NCBI GenBank assembly: GCA_021307315.1
Contig: JAJSPD010000091.1
Span: forward strand, 102,448-166,447
Direction of reading: 5' to 3'
Length of the DNA: 64,000 nucleotides
Origin: Bisporella sp. PMI_857
Taxonomy: Eukaryota; Ascomycota; Leotiomycetes; Helotiales; Helotiaceae
Position 1 is the first letter of the stretch; the number at the start of each line of letters is the position of its first letter. Of this stretch, positions 1 through 12,008 are shown one piece after another. The notes beneath the pieces were generated by a model, which worked only from the letters and a program-made list of their open reading frames with translations, did not search any database and was not told the origin of the DNA. Position numbers and translations under genes: made by a program.

Positions 1-115
1 CCGAGTCCTGCGTCACCTATCTTGTATTTAAGGGTGGCTTTCCCCTCTTAAACATCGTAGAAATACCAATCGATCCAATTAGTCTATATTAGGAGATCGT
101 TTACCACATCGAAAT

Positions 116-532
116 ATGCATTTCATCAAGTTCACCACCTTCCTCAGTCTTTCTCTTCTCACTGTTGCCCTCCCGCTCTACGATGCATCTTCGTCAAGCT
201 CGGCCAATGCCGGTTCAGAGATCCAGAAACGACTTGTAACATACCTGCTCTCAGATGGAGAAGTGCAGAAGCGGCTCGCGACGTACGCGCTTTCCGATGG
301 AGAATTAGAGAAAAGATTTACCACATATATACGCTCCGATGAAGAGCTGGAGAAACGGTAAGACGACTTTCTTCATTCTAGCTAAATTTCAAACGCAACA
401 AAAGTCCTGGAGCTCGAGGTTCTAATGCTAATGTTTGTATGTAGATTCGCAACGTATCTTGTGGATCTTCCAACAGAGGTGGCTAGCAAGGGAATGGCAA
501 GAGACGCTATCGGTGTTGAACGGAAGGCATAA
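116..532 (+). CDS. Secreted Kex2-processed repeat precursor (candidate RiPP precursor)
   Basis: Two exons, 116-357 and 445-532, joined across a GTAAGA...TAG intron give about 109 residues. Residues 1-20 form a signal peptide (hydrophobic core, then ALP). The mature part holds three 14-residue units, each with a 12-residue core and KR: LVTYLLSDGEVQ, LATYALSDGELE and FTTYIRSDEELE. A fourth divergent unit begins FATYLVDLP and has no following KR. The consensus is [LF]x-T-Y-x-x-S-D-x-E, preceded by QKR or EKR. Signal peptide plus tandem cores between dibasic Kex2 sites is the architecture of KEP proteins and of dikaritin precursors (ustiloxin, phomopsin, asperipin), where a core Tyr is cyclised by UstY/DUF3328 oxidases. 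No such oxidase lies in the window, but only 115 bp are visible upstream. A TATTTAA box is at 25-31. Alpha-pheromone is unlikely because there is no Trp-containing PGQ-type core. Product and modification are inferred. Confidence 0.82.
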
Positions 533-969
533 AAGGCTGAATTTGAGGAATATATAGCCAGACCAAAGCTATTTCAAGACACTCTTTGTACTTCCCCAAA
601 GCCGATGGCCAGAATATATCATGTTGCAATCAAAGCCGCCTGTCAAGGACAATATAAGATAGATCACATGATTAAAACCGGGTCGGCTATCCTCCGGCTC
701 TAGCCGAGGCAGCACTTGATGCATTGCGAATGATCAATACACTTTCTTTTAATTTCTCAAGGATTAGTTTTTATTTTATTAATTACTGTCTATTTAAACC
801 TTTAGAATAATATTACTTTTACTGTGTACTCTCAAGCCTATATCAACCGCTGGTGACCCTTACACCGCCCCTTTTCTGCTCGCTTAATGGATCGACACGC
901 TCACATCGTCCCACTTGCAAATTCTGCAAAAATTTAGTAGAAAAATTGCCAAAAAAGCAGATGAATTAT
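533..969. other. Intergenic, no gene seen
   Basis: This is the spacer between the repeat precursor and the tRNA. It becomes AT-rich from about 740. I see no ORF, repeat or RNA signal in it. Confidence 0.6.
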
Positions 970-1041
970 TGACCTGCGCAGGGATCGAACCTGCAATCTC
1001 CTGATTCGTAGTCAGACGCCTTGCCATTGGGCCAGCAGGCC
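970..1041 (-). tRNA. tRNA-Arg (ACG anticodon, read as ICG)
   Basis: The minus strand folds into a full 72-nt cloverleaf. The acceptor stem GGCCTGC/GCAGGTC has one G-U pair and the discriminator base is A. The anticodon loop is CTACGAA, giving anticodon ACG, and the T-loop is TTCGATC. No intron is present. ACG is the usual major arginine isoacceptor in fungi, with A34 edited to inosine. Confidence 0.95.
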
Positions 1042-2236
1042 ATACTTTGTTGCATATCTGAGTTTTGCGTTTCGTATTTGGCTACATATGTAGAATAAAA
1101 ACCAGCTGTATGGGATAACAGGGTCCCAGAAGCACCCCTGAACTGGAGCGGTACTTCTAAACTTTCATAATGTCTAATTGTTTTGCTGAGATCCTTTGAA
1201 AGATCAGTAGTCATGATATCAGTAGTTATTTCAGGAAACGAAACATACCAATGTGCGCTTCGCTCCGCAGATCTCTGCAGTAGCGCTGATCGAGCTTGCT
1301 TCTATATTAGTTGCCCTTTATATGTATATTAGTTACCATAGGAGACCTACGGGATGTCATAACTTTCACTCCGGGATCTGTAGATTCACCTCCTTACAGG
1401 CTCCACATTCACACGCCAGACTACACCGTAAGGAGCATTATGGTGCATCGATATGTTTTAATCCGACGCTGCTTGCTTCCTGTAGCAGCTATTTCAGAAG
1501 AATATGTTTAAATATCAATTTTGCCAGTTGATATGGCTGATGCTAACCTCTAATCCTGGCCAAGACTCTGGCGTTAAGCCATTTAGCATTTGGTGCACAT
1601 GATTTTGACCTTAGGTCCGCAAACAAGTCATGAAAACAAAAATAATTTGTCCCCCTTTTATATTAATGAGACTGTGATTCATTAGAATACAACAGCTGGC
1701 CATACAACTCCCTTGTCATTAATCCGGGCTACCACAGTTATTCTGGAACAATGTATACAATGGGTCTATCTTTAGATTTGTTATGGGAGGACTCATTATG
1801 AAACCATTGGATTAAGTACTGTCATATTCTCATAAAATATCCTAGGCTTTTGCATAATCAAAGCAGGAAATCTTCCGACCCCGCCTTGGCATATGCGATA
1901 TGGCTTGTGGTAGCTCAATATTATATGCAGCATCATGCATACATGCTTATTAACATATACTTTCACGATCCATTGGCTACCGTATGTATCTCGAAAATTT
2001 CGTGTTTTTTTGCTTCAGCCAACGGGGCTCCGGCAAGCCAATATAGCAGTACTATTCACCAAAGCGGGATAACCGGGAAGTCTACGGGATTGTTCTATAA
2101 ATCCCACATCTCCCCTCAGCATTTCCATATCGAATATGATATACTACCATTTTATATTGATTTGATCGGCACCCAGTAGTGTATCCTCCATCGCCATCTT
2201 GAGTTATTCCTTTGTCATATTAATTATACACGCAAC
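1042..2236. other. Intergenic, no gene seen
   Basis: This 1.2-kb stretch upstream of the ene-reductase gene contains only short ORFs without coding character or recognisable motifs. It presumably includes the ene-reductase promoter. Confidence 0.5.
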
Positions 2237-3821
<1,585 letters not shown>

Positions 3822-5880
3822 GTGGGTGTATTTGAAGCGCATAATATTTTTCAAATGTTGGTTAAATTTTCAAGCTTGCAATGAACCATGCTCTCAAGAC
3901 TTCGGCTGAGACATTCATTTCTCTCGATTACAATTCACGGCGCTCAGCCAAGATGCAAGTGACGAATCCTTGAAGTGGTACAGAGCGTAGCCCGGAAGGA
4001 ACAGTCATGCTGCCTTTGCCCTTCTAGCACTCTTCAAATCGTGTCCTACTATTCAGAGGCAAAATCCAAGTTCTGATTACGCGTCTCAGAGTACAGTATT
4101 CGTCACATTCCTCATCATCTCTATGGGATTCTGATTACCCAGCGAGGCACATTCTCTGGCCCCCAACACTCAGCTGAACAACCCATCCCTTATCTGAGAA
4201 AAAGAAAAGAAAAACAGGGAAATTTTGGAAAATATTCGAAAGCCATGGAATCAATGAGGCAATTAGGACTTGTGGAATTCTTTGTGTGTGTGAATACTTT
4301 GGAAAATGGAATCTGATACTATCTGTAATAGACTATATCAGGTATAAAGGGTGTATATCACGTGCTAGCATGCTGTGGACAGAATTTGGGTCTTACTTTT
4401 CAGGCAACAATAATACACAAATGAACTGACATCCTGTAGGTGAAAGCTGAGGGGTGGAGGATGGAAGCGAATGGTTGCGACTGGAGATAGCAAATTTGAT
4501 ATCGCCGCGACAGCGCCAAGCTCTCGTAACTCAAATATTAATGTCTCCACTTTGGAATGCGAAACAAAACCCGGCCCAACCGTGTCGGATGACCGGTGAA
4601 ATATATTAAATTTGCGATTATAAACGCAGACATGGGGGAAGTGAAAGCAAAAATGACCACACGACCAGCCGGCCAAGCACGAAGGAATGAGGTCAATACC
4701 TGGGTTTGCAATCATCCACTGCACCTCTTGCGGCAGAAAACGATACCAACACGAGAATTTTTCATCAATCCTTGTCGGGCTGAGCTGATGGTTGCACACC
4801 AAAGGCAGTGCTGACGTGTCAAAGTGAGAGCGAGCGCAAGCAGATGCTGTATGCCTGCGCTTGCATAGACATTGGCTTGGCCGACAGGGTCAAGTTTGAG
4901 ATCGTGATTCCTGCCTGATAGCGCTCTTCCCGTGCCTCCTTCGGTGCCGCCGATCGCGAATGGCTGTGCTATTGAATGCGCGCGCATCCAAGTCATGCTC
5001 ATTTCCACCTTTCTGCTCGTTGATTGACAGCGTGACCAGTCAAAGACGCCGTTTCCTGAACACAGCCTCCACGGCCACCCCTCCATCATCATGAAATCTG
5101 CCTCGCTTCTTGTTTGTCCATCCTTTTGACGACACCAAAATCTGACCCGCCACAGTCAGTAGGTGGCTCTCGAGATGACTCTTCCTGTGGTATGGTGATT
5201 TCCCGGTTCCCAACCGTTTTGAGTCGTTCGGATTTTTGACGGAGTCTGCAGAAGGAGCAAGGTAGCTATGTTTGTCTTTCTCACTAAGGCCAGATCTGGT
5301 CACAGATTTATGTCAACGAAACCAGCAAGTGTTGGTTATGATTCAACACGCGTTCAGTTGAACAATTCATTTGTTCTCTGTGTTACTCCAGACGCCATCT
5401 TGTTGTGGCTTGACCTTCAGCAGGCCATTGGGGACAACTTGAATCTGGTAATCTAGAGCTTCTTGCGTGCATGTAGCTGCTGATTTGCTTGAGATGGCGC
5501 ATGTTGGTGCATACGTTATGGTTGGTTGTGGCGGAGGCTTGATAGTCCTAGTCTCCACCCATCCCTGTCCCATATGTACAACCCCTGGGCCGTGTCCACC
5601 ACAACCCCCCCTCCCCATGCCCACTTTCTTTCACCGAGCACAAGTCTGGGGTTATGTGCTACATACGTGTAAATCAGAGATGTATATATATTCTCACAGA
5701 GCCCACCATGGTTTACTTCTTTCTTGCATATTCAAAAACATATCCATACGGAAAGTCAAACAATAACCAAGAGTTCATTCTCACGATATCATACCATCTT
5801 ACACAATAAACCAACCACTCTTCAAGTTGGCGTCTCCATACTATACCACTTACTACCCTTCGTACACCTACGAAGAACCA
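3822..5880. other. Intergenic, no supported gene
   Basis: This 2-kb stretch has overlapping short ORFs on both strands between about 4.36 and 5.7 kb. None has recognisable motifs, signal peptides or coherent splice extension. A CT/C-rich low-complexity patch lies at 5560-5630. An ATG at 5708 with good context opens a 32-codon ORF that could be an upstream ORF or a missed first exon of the next gene. Confidence 0.45.
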
Positions 5881-6630
5881 ATGGCTCCCTCCGACCTCAA
5901 ATACCTGGTGGGCCAGCTCACACTCAAGATCCAAAGCTGCGATGACCTGTGCAACGATATCCACAAGTACCGACGCCTAGGTGCCAAGCACGAGAACCTC
6001 GACAGTTTACAACTCGAGCTCCGGTCCAGCGGGCGTTCCATCTCCCAAGAGTTTTCTGCCCAGCGCAAAGTCTACGGCTCACGATTCGAGCATGGTGACG
6101 ATATCTCCAGAGCTCTTGTCAACTCCAGCATCACCAAAATATCAGACATAGAGCAGCGCTTGAACGCCATTGCCAGAAGGGAGAATGAGGGTTCGCCTGG
6201 ATTCAGCAACATGCTGAAGAAACTACGGGCGGTTGAGGATGATGTCCATGAGATGCTTTCGACACTGGGACCTCGTCTCGACTACCAAGCTCCAAAGGCA
6301 CCACCAAAGAGAGACGAAGCCAAGATCCAAGCCAGAGATGTCGAGCGATACGTTGCACACATGAAGAACAGCTGGGCAGAGAAGCTTATTGACGGGAGAA
6401 TCTTCTATGAGAATGCATTGGATCCGAATCTAGACACATGGGAATGCCCTAAGGGAGGATACATCAAGAAGCTGCCAGAGCTTAAGAGTGCGCTTAAGAA
6501 GCGGGCGGTGTTCGAGGAACCCATAATCAGGCCAAATATTGAGACTCCGGTCTACAGGCGGCCAGCGCCAATTCCAGCGGGCTACAAGCGGCCGACCGTG
6601 GAGGATGATGGATATGACCTAGAGTACTAA
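5881..6630 (+). CDS. Coiled-coil protein with a WW-like domain, function unknown
   Basis: From the first in-frame ATG (5881, context CCAATGG) the protein is 249 residues. Residues 5-130 are rich in charged helical segments and probably coiled coil. Residues 165-190 match the WW fold: W165, DGRIFYEN, then W187-E-C-P190, with 21 residues between the tryptophans. WW domains bind proline-rich peptides. The tail is basic and proline-rich (YRRPAPIP) and ends in acidic DDGYDLEY. The reading frame stays open upstream to 5767 with coding-like, Tyr-rich sequence but no ATG. An upstream exon ending at an AG near 5826 is therefore possible. I do not recognise the family and do not assign a function. Confidence 0.72.
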   Translation: MAPSDLKYLVGQLTLKIQSCDDLCNDIHKYRRLGAKHENLDSLQLELRSSGRSISQEFSAQRKVYGSRFEHGDDISRALVNSSITKISDIEQRLNAIARRENEGSPGFSNMLKKLRAVEDDVHEMLSTLGPRLDYQAPKAPPKRDEAKIQARDVERYVAHMKNSWAEKLIDGRIFYENALDPNLDTWECPKGGYIKKLPELKSALKKRAVFEEPIIRPNIETPVYRRPAPIPAGYKRPTVEDDGYDLEY

Positions 6631-7176
6631 AGATGGATTTATTTTGGGAGCACTGCTATTGGAAGCGATGGAGTTGAGGATTTAAAATGGGTTGTACTAG
6701 TATTTTAGGGACTATGATACCACGGTTGGAAACCATACATGGTTATTGGGAGTTTGGTTACATCATTATGCCGTCTTGGCAGCCGGCTTACCTTCATGTA
6801 TATTTGCTTAACATCAATGAATTTTATTTAGCAAAATGGACCACGAATCCTCGCATTGTCATAAATTTTTTTTTAAAAAAAAAATTGTTATTTCCCATTG
6901 GTGATTATTCTCCGCGATTATTTCTGTCTCAAGATCCCAAGATGGGTCCCGCCTGTAGTTCAGAGCGAGAACACGTGACGTCCAGACATGATGATCAGCT
7001 GGGCAGCTGAAAATGTTGATTCCAACACTGCCTCAGCCACACTTCCACCTCGTCAGGCATGCATGAGATGGCTCTAGCAACAATACATTAGAGGCTCTGA
7101 TTCCCAAGCGTTTGAAGGATGGAGAAGAGATGCTTTCAACTCCAATATCTTCGTTTATTAGAGCGAAGCTCCGAAG
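6631..7176. other. Intergenic, no gene seen
   Basis: Terminator and promoter spacer between two genes on the same strand. It holds a T/A homopolymer junction at 6866-6887 and one CACGTG E-box near 6971. Nothing else stands out. Confidence 0.5.
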
Positions 7177-8882
7177 ATGTCCAGTTCAGCGTTTCCTGAA
7201 ACGGTGACAGGCGCTCGCTTAGGCGAGTCCTCTGGCTCAAATAGCTCTATATTTAGAACCCCAGAGGAATCGTCGTCCTCAGAATGCTCGGCTGCCGGAC
7301 AAGCTGCTGCTTCTTCTTCTAGCAGCAGCGGCGGCGGGGACAGTGAGAAGCCCAAGTCACGTGGTAGGAAGGGACATACGAAGTCGAGAAGAGGGTGTTT
7401 TAATTGCAAGAGAGCACGCATAAAGGTCCTTTTAAGATATTCTATTACTTGTATCCGTGGTAGGGGTATTGCTAATCCGTCCTATTCAGTGTAAGGAGAA
7501 CAAGCCGGCATGTGATTACTGTGCTCATCGTGGCCTGCGCTGCGAGTGGCCGGATCTCCAGGTCAATATGATGGGAGGCAGCCAGGACGAGCCTGTGGTG
7601 CCGGTGGCATATGCACAGCCGCTCACTACGGTTTCTCCACAGAGCCAGGGTCCTGTCTTCACGATGCAGGATTTTAGGCTCTTCAACCACTTCATACAGA
7701 CAGCGTACCCGCATCATCCCGTAAGGAATGACTCCGTATGGACGCACGAGATCCCCAGTCTATCTTCCGATGTACTTCTCTTCACCTTGTCACCGCTTTT
7801 GGGATGACTAAAATGAATGTAGTATGATTTCCTCCTGCACTCCATGCTCGCGCTCGCGGCGTCCGATCTTGCGAATTCGAGAGATGCGTCGCTATATAGG
7901 GACGAAGAGCATCGCGCTCAACTGAACCACACGGCGCTCACATATCGCGTAAAGGCCATCACATCTTTGAATCAAGCCATCAATGCGCCGATTCAAAGTT
8001 TTCAGCAAGGAAATGCGATGCTGGCGACTTGTTTTTCGCTGCTGTTTCAGAGCGTGCTGATGGATGATGGACTAATCGAGTATATGACTTTCATACGTGG
8101 CGTCGTTGCGGTTGGTATACATAGTATGTACCCTACTTTTCCTAGACGCGATGTAATGGACCAGTTTGGCTGAAAGGATTCAGTGGGTGTCAACAATCTC
8201 CGTTTCCTGTTTGAACGTCTATTCGATCAAACAGAGATGATCCAAGCCGGGCTCCAAAGTAGCCCGCTTGTGGATCCTGAACTTGCAAAGGGTGCTTGCC
8301 GTTCCGTCGAAAAGTTCGCGCATCTGGTAACGAACCCGCGAGAGTTGGAGTACCTTACATATCTGCTTGGGGCAGCCCGAGATCTGTTCACGTCCTCTTC
8401 TGAAGGTAAAAGCCTCTACCCCATCAACACTGACCTCTTTCTCTTCCTTGAAGTGAATTTTGACTCATTGATGAAAGCATACGGCAACCTGGCCAAGATA
8501 TACGGGCTGTTCTGCTACCACATGTCCCATCCTGAGTTTGCGCTTTTCGTTTCTCCCACAAACGAAGCTGGGAAACTTCTACAATCCCATTTTGCCGCTC
8601 TTCAAATCATCATGACTCCGATCACGTTGAGCGAGGCTGCGGGTGGCAGAGAGGAGCAGGGAGGTGGTAGTGGAACGACTGGGCCGGGTAGAGGTACTAC
8701 AGCGAGGTGGTTGAAGCATTTGTAAGTTTAGCTATTTGTCACTGGATGTAAAAATTTGCTGACGGAAGCTCCGCGACAGGCATAAAAATATCCATCCCGA
8801 GATGAAGATGTATTATGAGTGGCCGATTATGATTGAGCAAGGGGTGGCTGATGGATGGGTGCCTTTAAAATTTGAGCAATGA
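7177..8882 (+). CDS. Zn2Cys6 transcription factor (UPC2/ECM22-like architecture)
   Basis: Five exons (7177-7425, 7490-7771, 7823-8123, 8184-8721, 8780-8882) join in phase to about 490 residues. Residues 1-65 are Ser-rich. The zinc cluster follows at about residues 75-105 with spacing C-x2-C-x6-C-x6-C-x2-C-x6-C, beginning CFNCKRARIK and ending CEW. The first intron lies just before the third cysteine, a common position in this family. The middle region has the Fungal_trans_2-type helical motif YDFLLHSMLALAASD. The last exon ends with WPIMIEQGV. It is a nuclear sequence-specific regulator whose targets are unknown. The resemblance to sterol-uptake regulators is architectural only. Confidence 0.87.
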
Positions 8883-9490
8883 GCAAGGTTTAGCGTTACC
8901 TTTTAGTTGAAAATTATAGAATGATATTCTCCTATGTAAGGAAGAAAGGAATATATTCAAAATTATCGCGATGTACTACTCATTTCTGACACCGAGTGTG
9001 GATTTTCCTGTGGCATTGTTTGGGTGTAATGATGTTCCAATAATATTGAGCTACATCCTCTAATGACGGTCCGGAACCGAGAAGAGCAAGATCTGTCGCA
9101 CATCGAAGAAGCGCGACGTTGCGTGAGATGCATACAACGTTGTAACTTGTAAGCTGAAACTTTCGTGGGACCATAATGGCGGTCGTGTTATTGAACAATC
9201 TGACCTCTTGGCATATATTGAAGACACCATCAAAAGACCAAAGAATAATATTGTTTCAGAGTATCCAAAATTATTGCATTGATATAGTCTGAGTGGCTTT
9301 TCTCTTTATGACCCTCCGAGGACCTTCAGCTAGCTCTCTGCACCAGAAAACCTACATCATGCCGACTCTGTAAACCCTTTTGGCATTTTCTATTGAATGG
9401 ACCGTCAATATAACGGAACTATATACGCTGGTAGGGTCCATTGCAAATGGGTAATAATATGAGACAAGATAAAAGAGCTTCTGTGCCGGT
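8883..9490. other. Intergenic between convergent genes
   Basis: This spacer lies between the 3' ends of the Zn2Cys6 gene and the AlkB-like gene. I see no coding sequence or structured element in it. Confidence 0.5.
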
Positions 9491-10592
9491 TTAATCTTTC
9501 ATTTGTCTTACATTTACGTTGATCCGCTTATTTTGCATCCAGCCTTTCCAGTCTTGGTACTTGTCCCCATCAGCGGGCCAATCTGCCAAAAAGTCTGGAC
9601 AAGTCCCTTTCAGAACTTTGGGAACGCCATGCCAGGCATAGCGGGACTCCTCCGTCATGTATATAGCGTCACCTGACCTCAATCGAAGCAGCAGGTAAGG
9701 CTTTCGCTGAGACTTCTCCTCGTCAGTCTTGCGTGTGGCATAGTCATTTGGTGCGATCATGAACAGCGCATCGCATCCGATGCTAAGACTGATCAGCCCT
9801 TTGTCTGATTTCTCACTTACGTCCCGATGCATCATCATGGTGTCTCCAGGACTGTAGAAATTGACAATAGCGGCTTGAGCCTTGGTCTCCGGAAACAGAG
9901 TTTGAAGGAACCGCGCGATATCGGGCGGGAATTCCTCAGGTCTTTGTTCAGGATATAATCGGTTGGTCCAGTCGTATTGGCCACCTAACGTGACCCAACT
10001 TAACCTGCGCTCTAAAACCTGCTTTATCGAGAGAGGCTTGTGGATTGATGGGTCCTTTGGCCTGAATTGAATTTGTGAATCCTGAGGCAGGGAGAAGAAC
10101 GATTGATTCTCAATAGCATCGCCTTCTAAATATGGTAGCTCATAATGCAGATGCAAGTTTGTCTGATGTGTAGGATTGCTCAAATCTCTGTGAATCATGC
10201 TCGATAATAGAGCCTTTTGAGTACTGGGTGGTATTAGAGAGGGTGCGATGAGCAAACCTAGAATCTCGTCAGCAGTCTGTCCCATGCGGAGAAGCATGTT
10301 TTCGAAATGACAGACCTGGAAGCATCGGATGAAATAACGTGGGTGCATCGTCAACTATTTTCTCCTCATCCCAGCCATCACCCTCAATATGTCGAAATGC
10401 GCTGACTAACTGTTCCGAGGGTATGTGCCCCGCCGAGCAAAATTCACTTGCCTTCTCAGGTATCGACAAGTCATCAATATCTGGATGGCTCAAAAAGGCT
10501 GAGTGATCTGTTCTGGAATATGTCTTCCACGTGCCTTTCAGGTCGGCTGAAGGCTGCTCATGAGCGTCGAGCGTTGTGAGATCTATAGCCAT
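9491..10592 (-). CDS. AlkB-family Fe(II)/2-oxoglutarate dioxygenase, ALKBH1 type
   Basis: Two exons (10592-10316 and 10257-9491) with a 58-nt intron give 347 residues. The double-stranded beta-helix carries the full iron and co-substrate set: His236-x-Asp238 in MHRDVSE, His302 in YAWHGVPKV, and Arg337 and Arg343 in RINVNVRQ, the AlkB R-x5-R signature. NFYSPGDTM before the HxD and the N-terminal segment of about 120 residues match fungal ALKBH1 proteins. ALKBH1 enzymes oxidatively demethylate nucleic acids (tRNA m1A, and disputed DNA 6mA). The substrate here is inferred from the family. All catalytic residues are present, so the enzyme should be active. Confidence 0.92.
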
Positions 10593-11168
10593 CTAGTTAT
10601 ATCGCTTGTTTTTGTGGTGAGTGGAGAAATTATTGTTTGGGCAAGGGGCAATAGCGAGAGATATGGGGAATCAGAACACTAGATCATTCGGTAGAGCAAG
10701 TATATATATGCAAAAGGAAAAGAAATAGATAGGCTTCATATGCTGCTGCGGCTTTTGCAGATTTTACAGAATAGTAGTGGCTTGATCGGAGATAAGATAA
10801 GGGTAGCGACTTTCATGCCTGAGGTTGTAAGTAGGCGCAACCAACCCAAACTAGGCTACAACATCGATATATACGCCTTGCTGCTCTAGTGAAATTGAGA
10901 AGTGCCACTTCGACCCCAGGCGATGGGGAGATTGACATAAATCTGCTATCTACACCTTCCATCTTCTTGGCTTCGAGTTACCCCGAACGGATTGCATGTC
11001 GAGACCAGCCAGATGTTGTTGTAGTACACGTTTACACTTAGGAAAGATGTACTTTACTGATTGTTCCGTTATTACGATACAATTTATTCGCGTCTGAGAA
11101 TCTCTACTATTCTAAACATTACAATCACTCATACGAACCACGCTCTTGCCCCATATTATCTTTCCTAT
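10593..11168. other. Intergenic, no gene seen
   Basis: This spacer lies upstream of the AlkB-like gene and downstream of the DUF6593-like gene. No feature is recognised. Confidence 0.5.
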
Positions 11169-12008
11169 TTAAGAACCACCACCGCTCAGAGCTCCGGTCA
11201 GAACCGCAATCTGTGCCCCTCTAAGGCGATCAATTTCTTTCTTCAGCATCACCAAGCAAGTGACTACAATGATGATCTCGAGCTCTTCAGACTCCAATAT
11301 ACCACCCAAAAACATCTCCAGCCTACCTCCATTTCCAGCATCTCGTTTCTTTGTACCTGGCGTTCTCGTACTTTCGCCTCTCTTCAGCCTAGCGATCATG
11401 TTCCAATCTTTAGGGCCCCCTTCTCTTTCTAATATCAAGAGATTATCGACTCCCATATTACGCTCCTTTTTGCCAACATACCGCCAACGATATGTACCCC
11501 AACGACGGGTCGTGAACAGCATGGTACGACTCATGATGGACTCCGACCGGATCTCAAACACATCCGCGCACAAATCGTCATCCTTCCCGATCTTTATCAC
11601 CGGGCAGTGTACGGGTCCAAACCGATATGTGGTACGTGCGATGCTGGTTGCCGACTCATCCTCTCCGAGTACTAAATGGCATGTACCAGATCTAGTCTGT
11701 GGACGAATACTGAGATATTTCGGGTATCCAGAATCATCAAAGATTGGAATTTCAAGCTCTGTGGGTGGTCGAGGAAAGGATATGGGAGATTTTCCAACGG
11801 CTTGAACCTGTAAAATTTGGCTAGGCGCAGCATCATCTGTAGGAAGAATGGGTCGAAGCGTTGATGCGGAGGTCCAGGTAGGTGAAAGATCAAGACTTGA
11901 AGACTTATAAGTTGACAGGTAAGAGCTTGAAAGTCTCCCAAGCGGGATATCGGTACTGATGCGTGCCATTTTGAAATCCCCTTTCGTTATGTAATCGTTC
12001 CTTATCAA
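11169..12008 (-). CDS. DUF6593/tubby-C-terminal-like conserved protein
   Basis: The single-exon ORF is 279 residues from 12008. A second ATG at 11967-11969 (MARIST) is an equally plausible start. The central part reads as the beta-rich domain of fungal DUF6593/tubby-like proteins: TTYRFGP, then a VFEIRSESIMSRTMLF strand pair, then WGTYRWRYVGKKER and LLILER. It is followed by RTPGTKKRDAGNGGRLE, a hydrophobic patch (IIIVVTCLVMLKKEIDR) and a Gly-rich end. The C-terminal hydrophobic stretch may be a membrane-proximal helix. Members of this group are mostly uncharacterised, and I assign the family only by this pattern. Confidence 0.72.
   Translation of the reverse strand: MIRNDYITKGDFKMARISTDIPLGRLSSSYLSTYKSSSLDLSPTWTSASTLRPILPTDDAAPSQILQVQAVGKSPISFPRPPTELEIPIFDDSGYPKYLSIRPQTRSGTCHLVLGEDESATSIARTTYRFGPVHCPVIKIGKDDDLCADVFEIRSESIMSRTMLFTTRRWGTYRWRYVGKKERNMGVDNLLILEREGGPKDWNMIARLKRGESTRTPGTKKRDAGNGGRLEMFLGGILESEELEIIIVVTCLVMLKKEIDRLRGAQIAVLTGALSGGGS

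Noticed and set aside
116..532. Alpha-factor mating pheromone precursor
   Set aside because: The cores lack the WxxxPGQ/Cys pattern of filamentous-ascomycete pheromones, have no STE13 dipeptide spacers and vary between repeats.
4365..5303. Overlapping minus-strand ORFs as a possible gene
   Set aside because: No motif, no signal peptide, no in-phase splice joins, and they overlap one another in different frames.
11061..11805. Plus-strand ORFs opposite the DUF6593-like gene
   Set aside because: They mirror the coding strand of the minus-strand gene, which has recognisable motifs.
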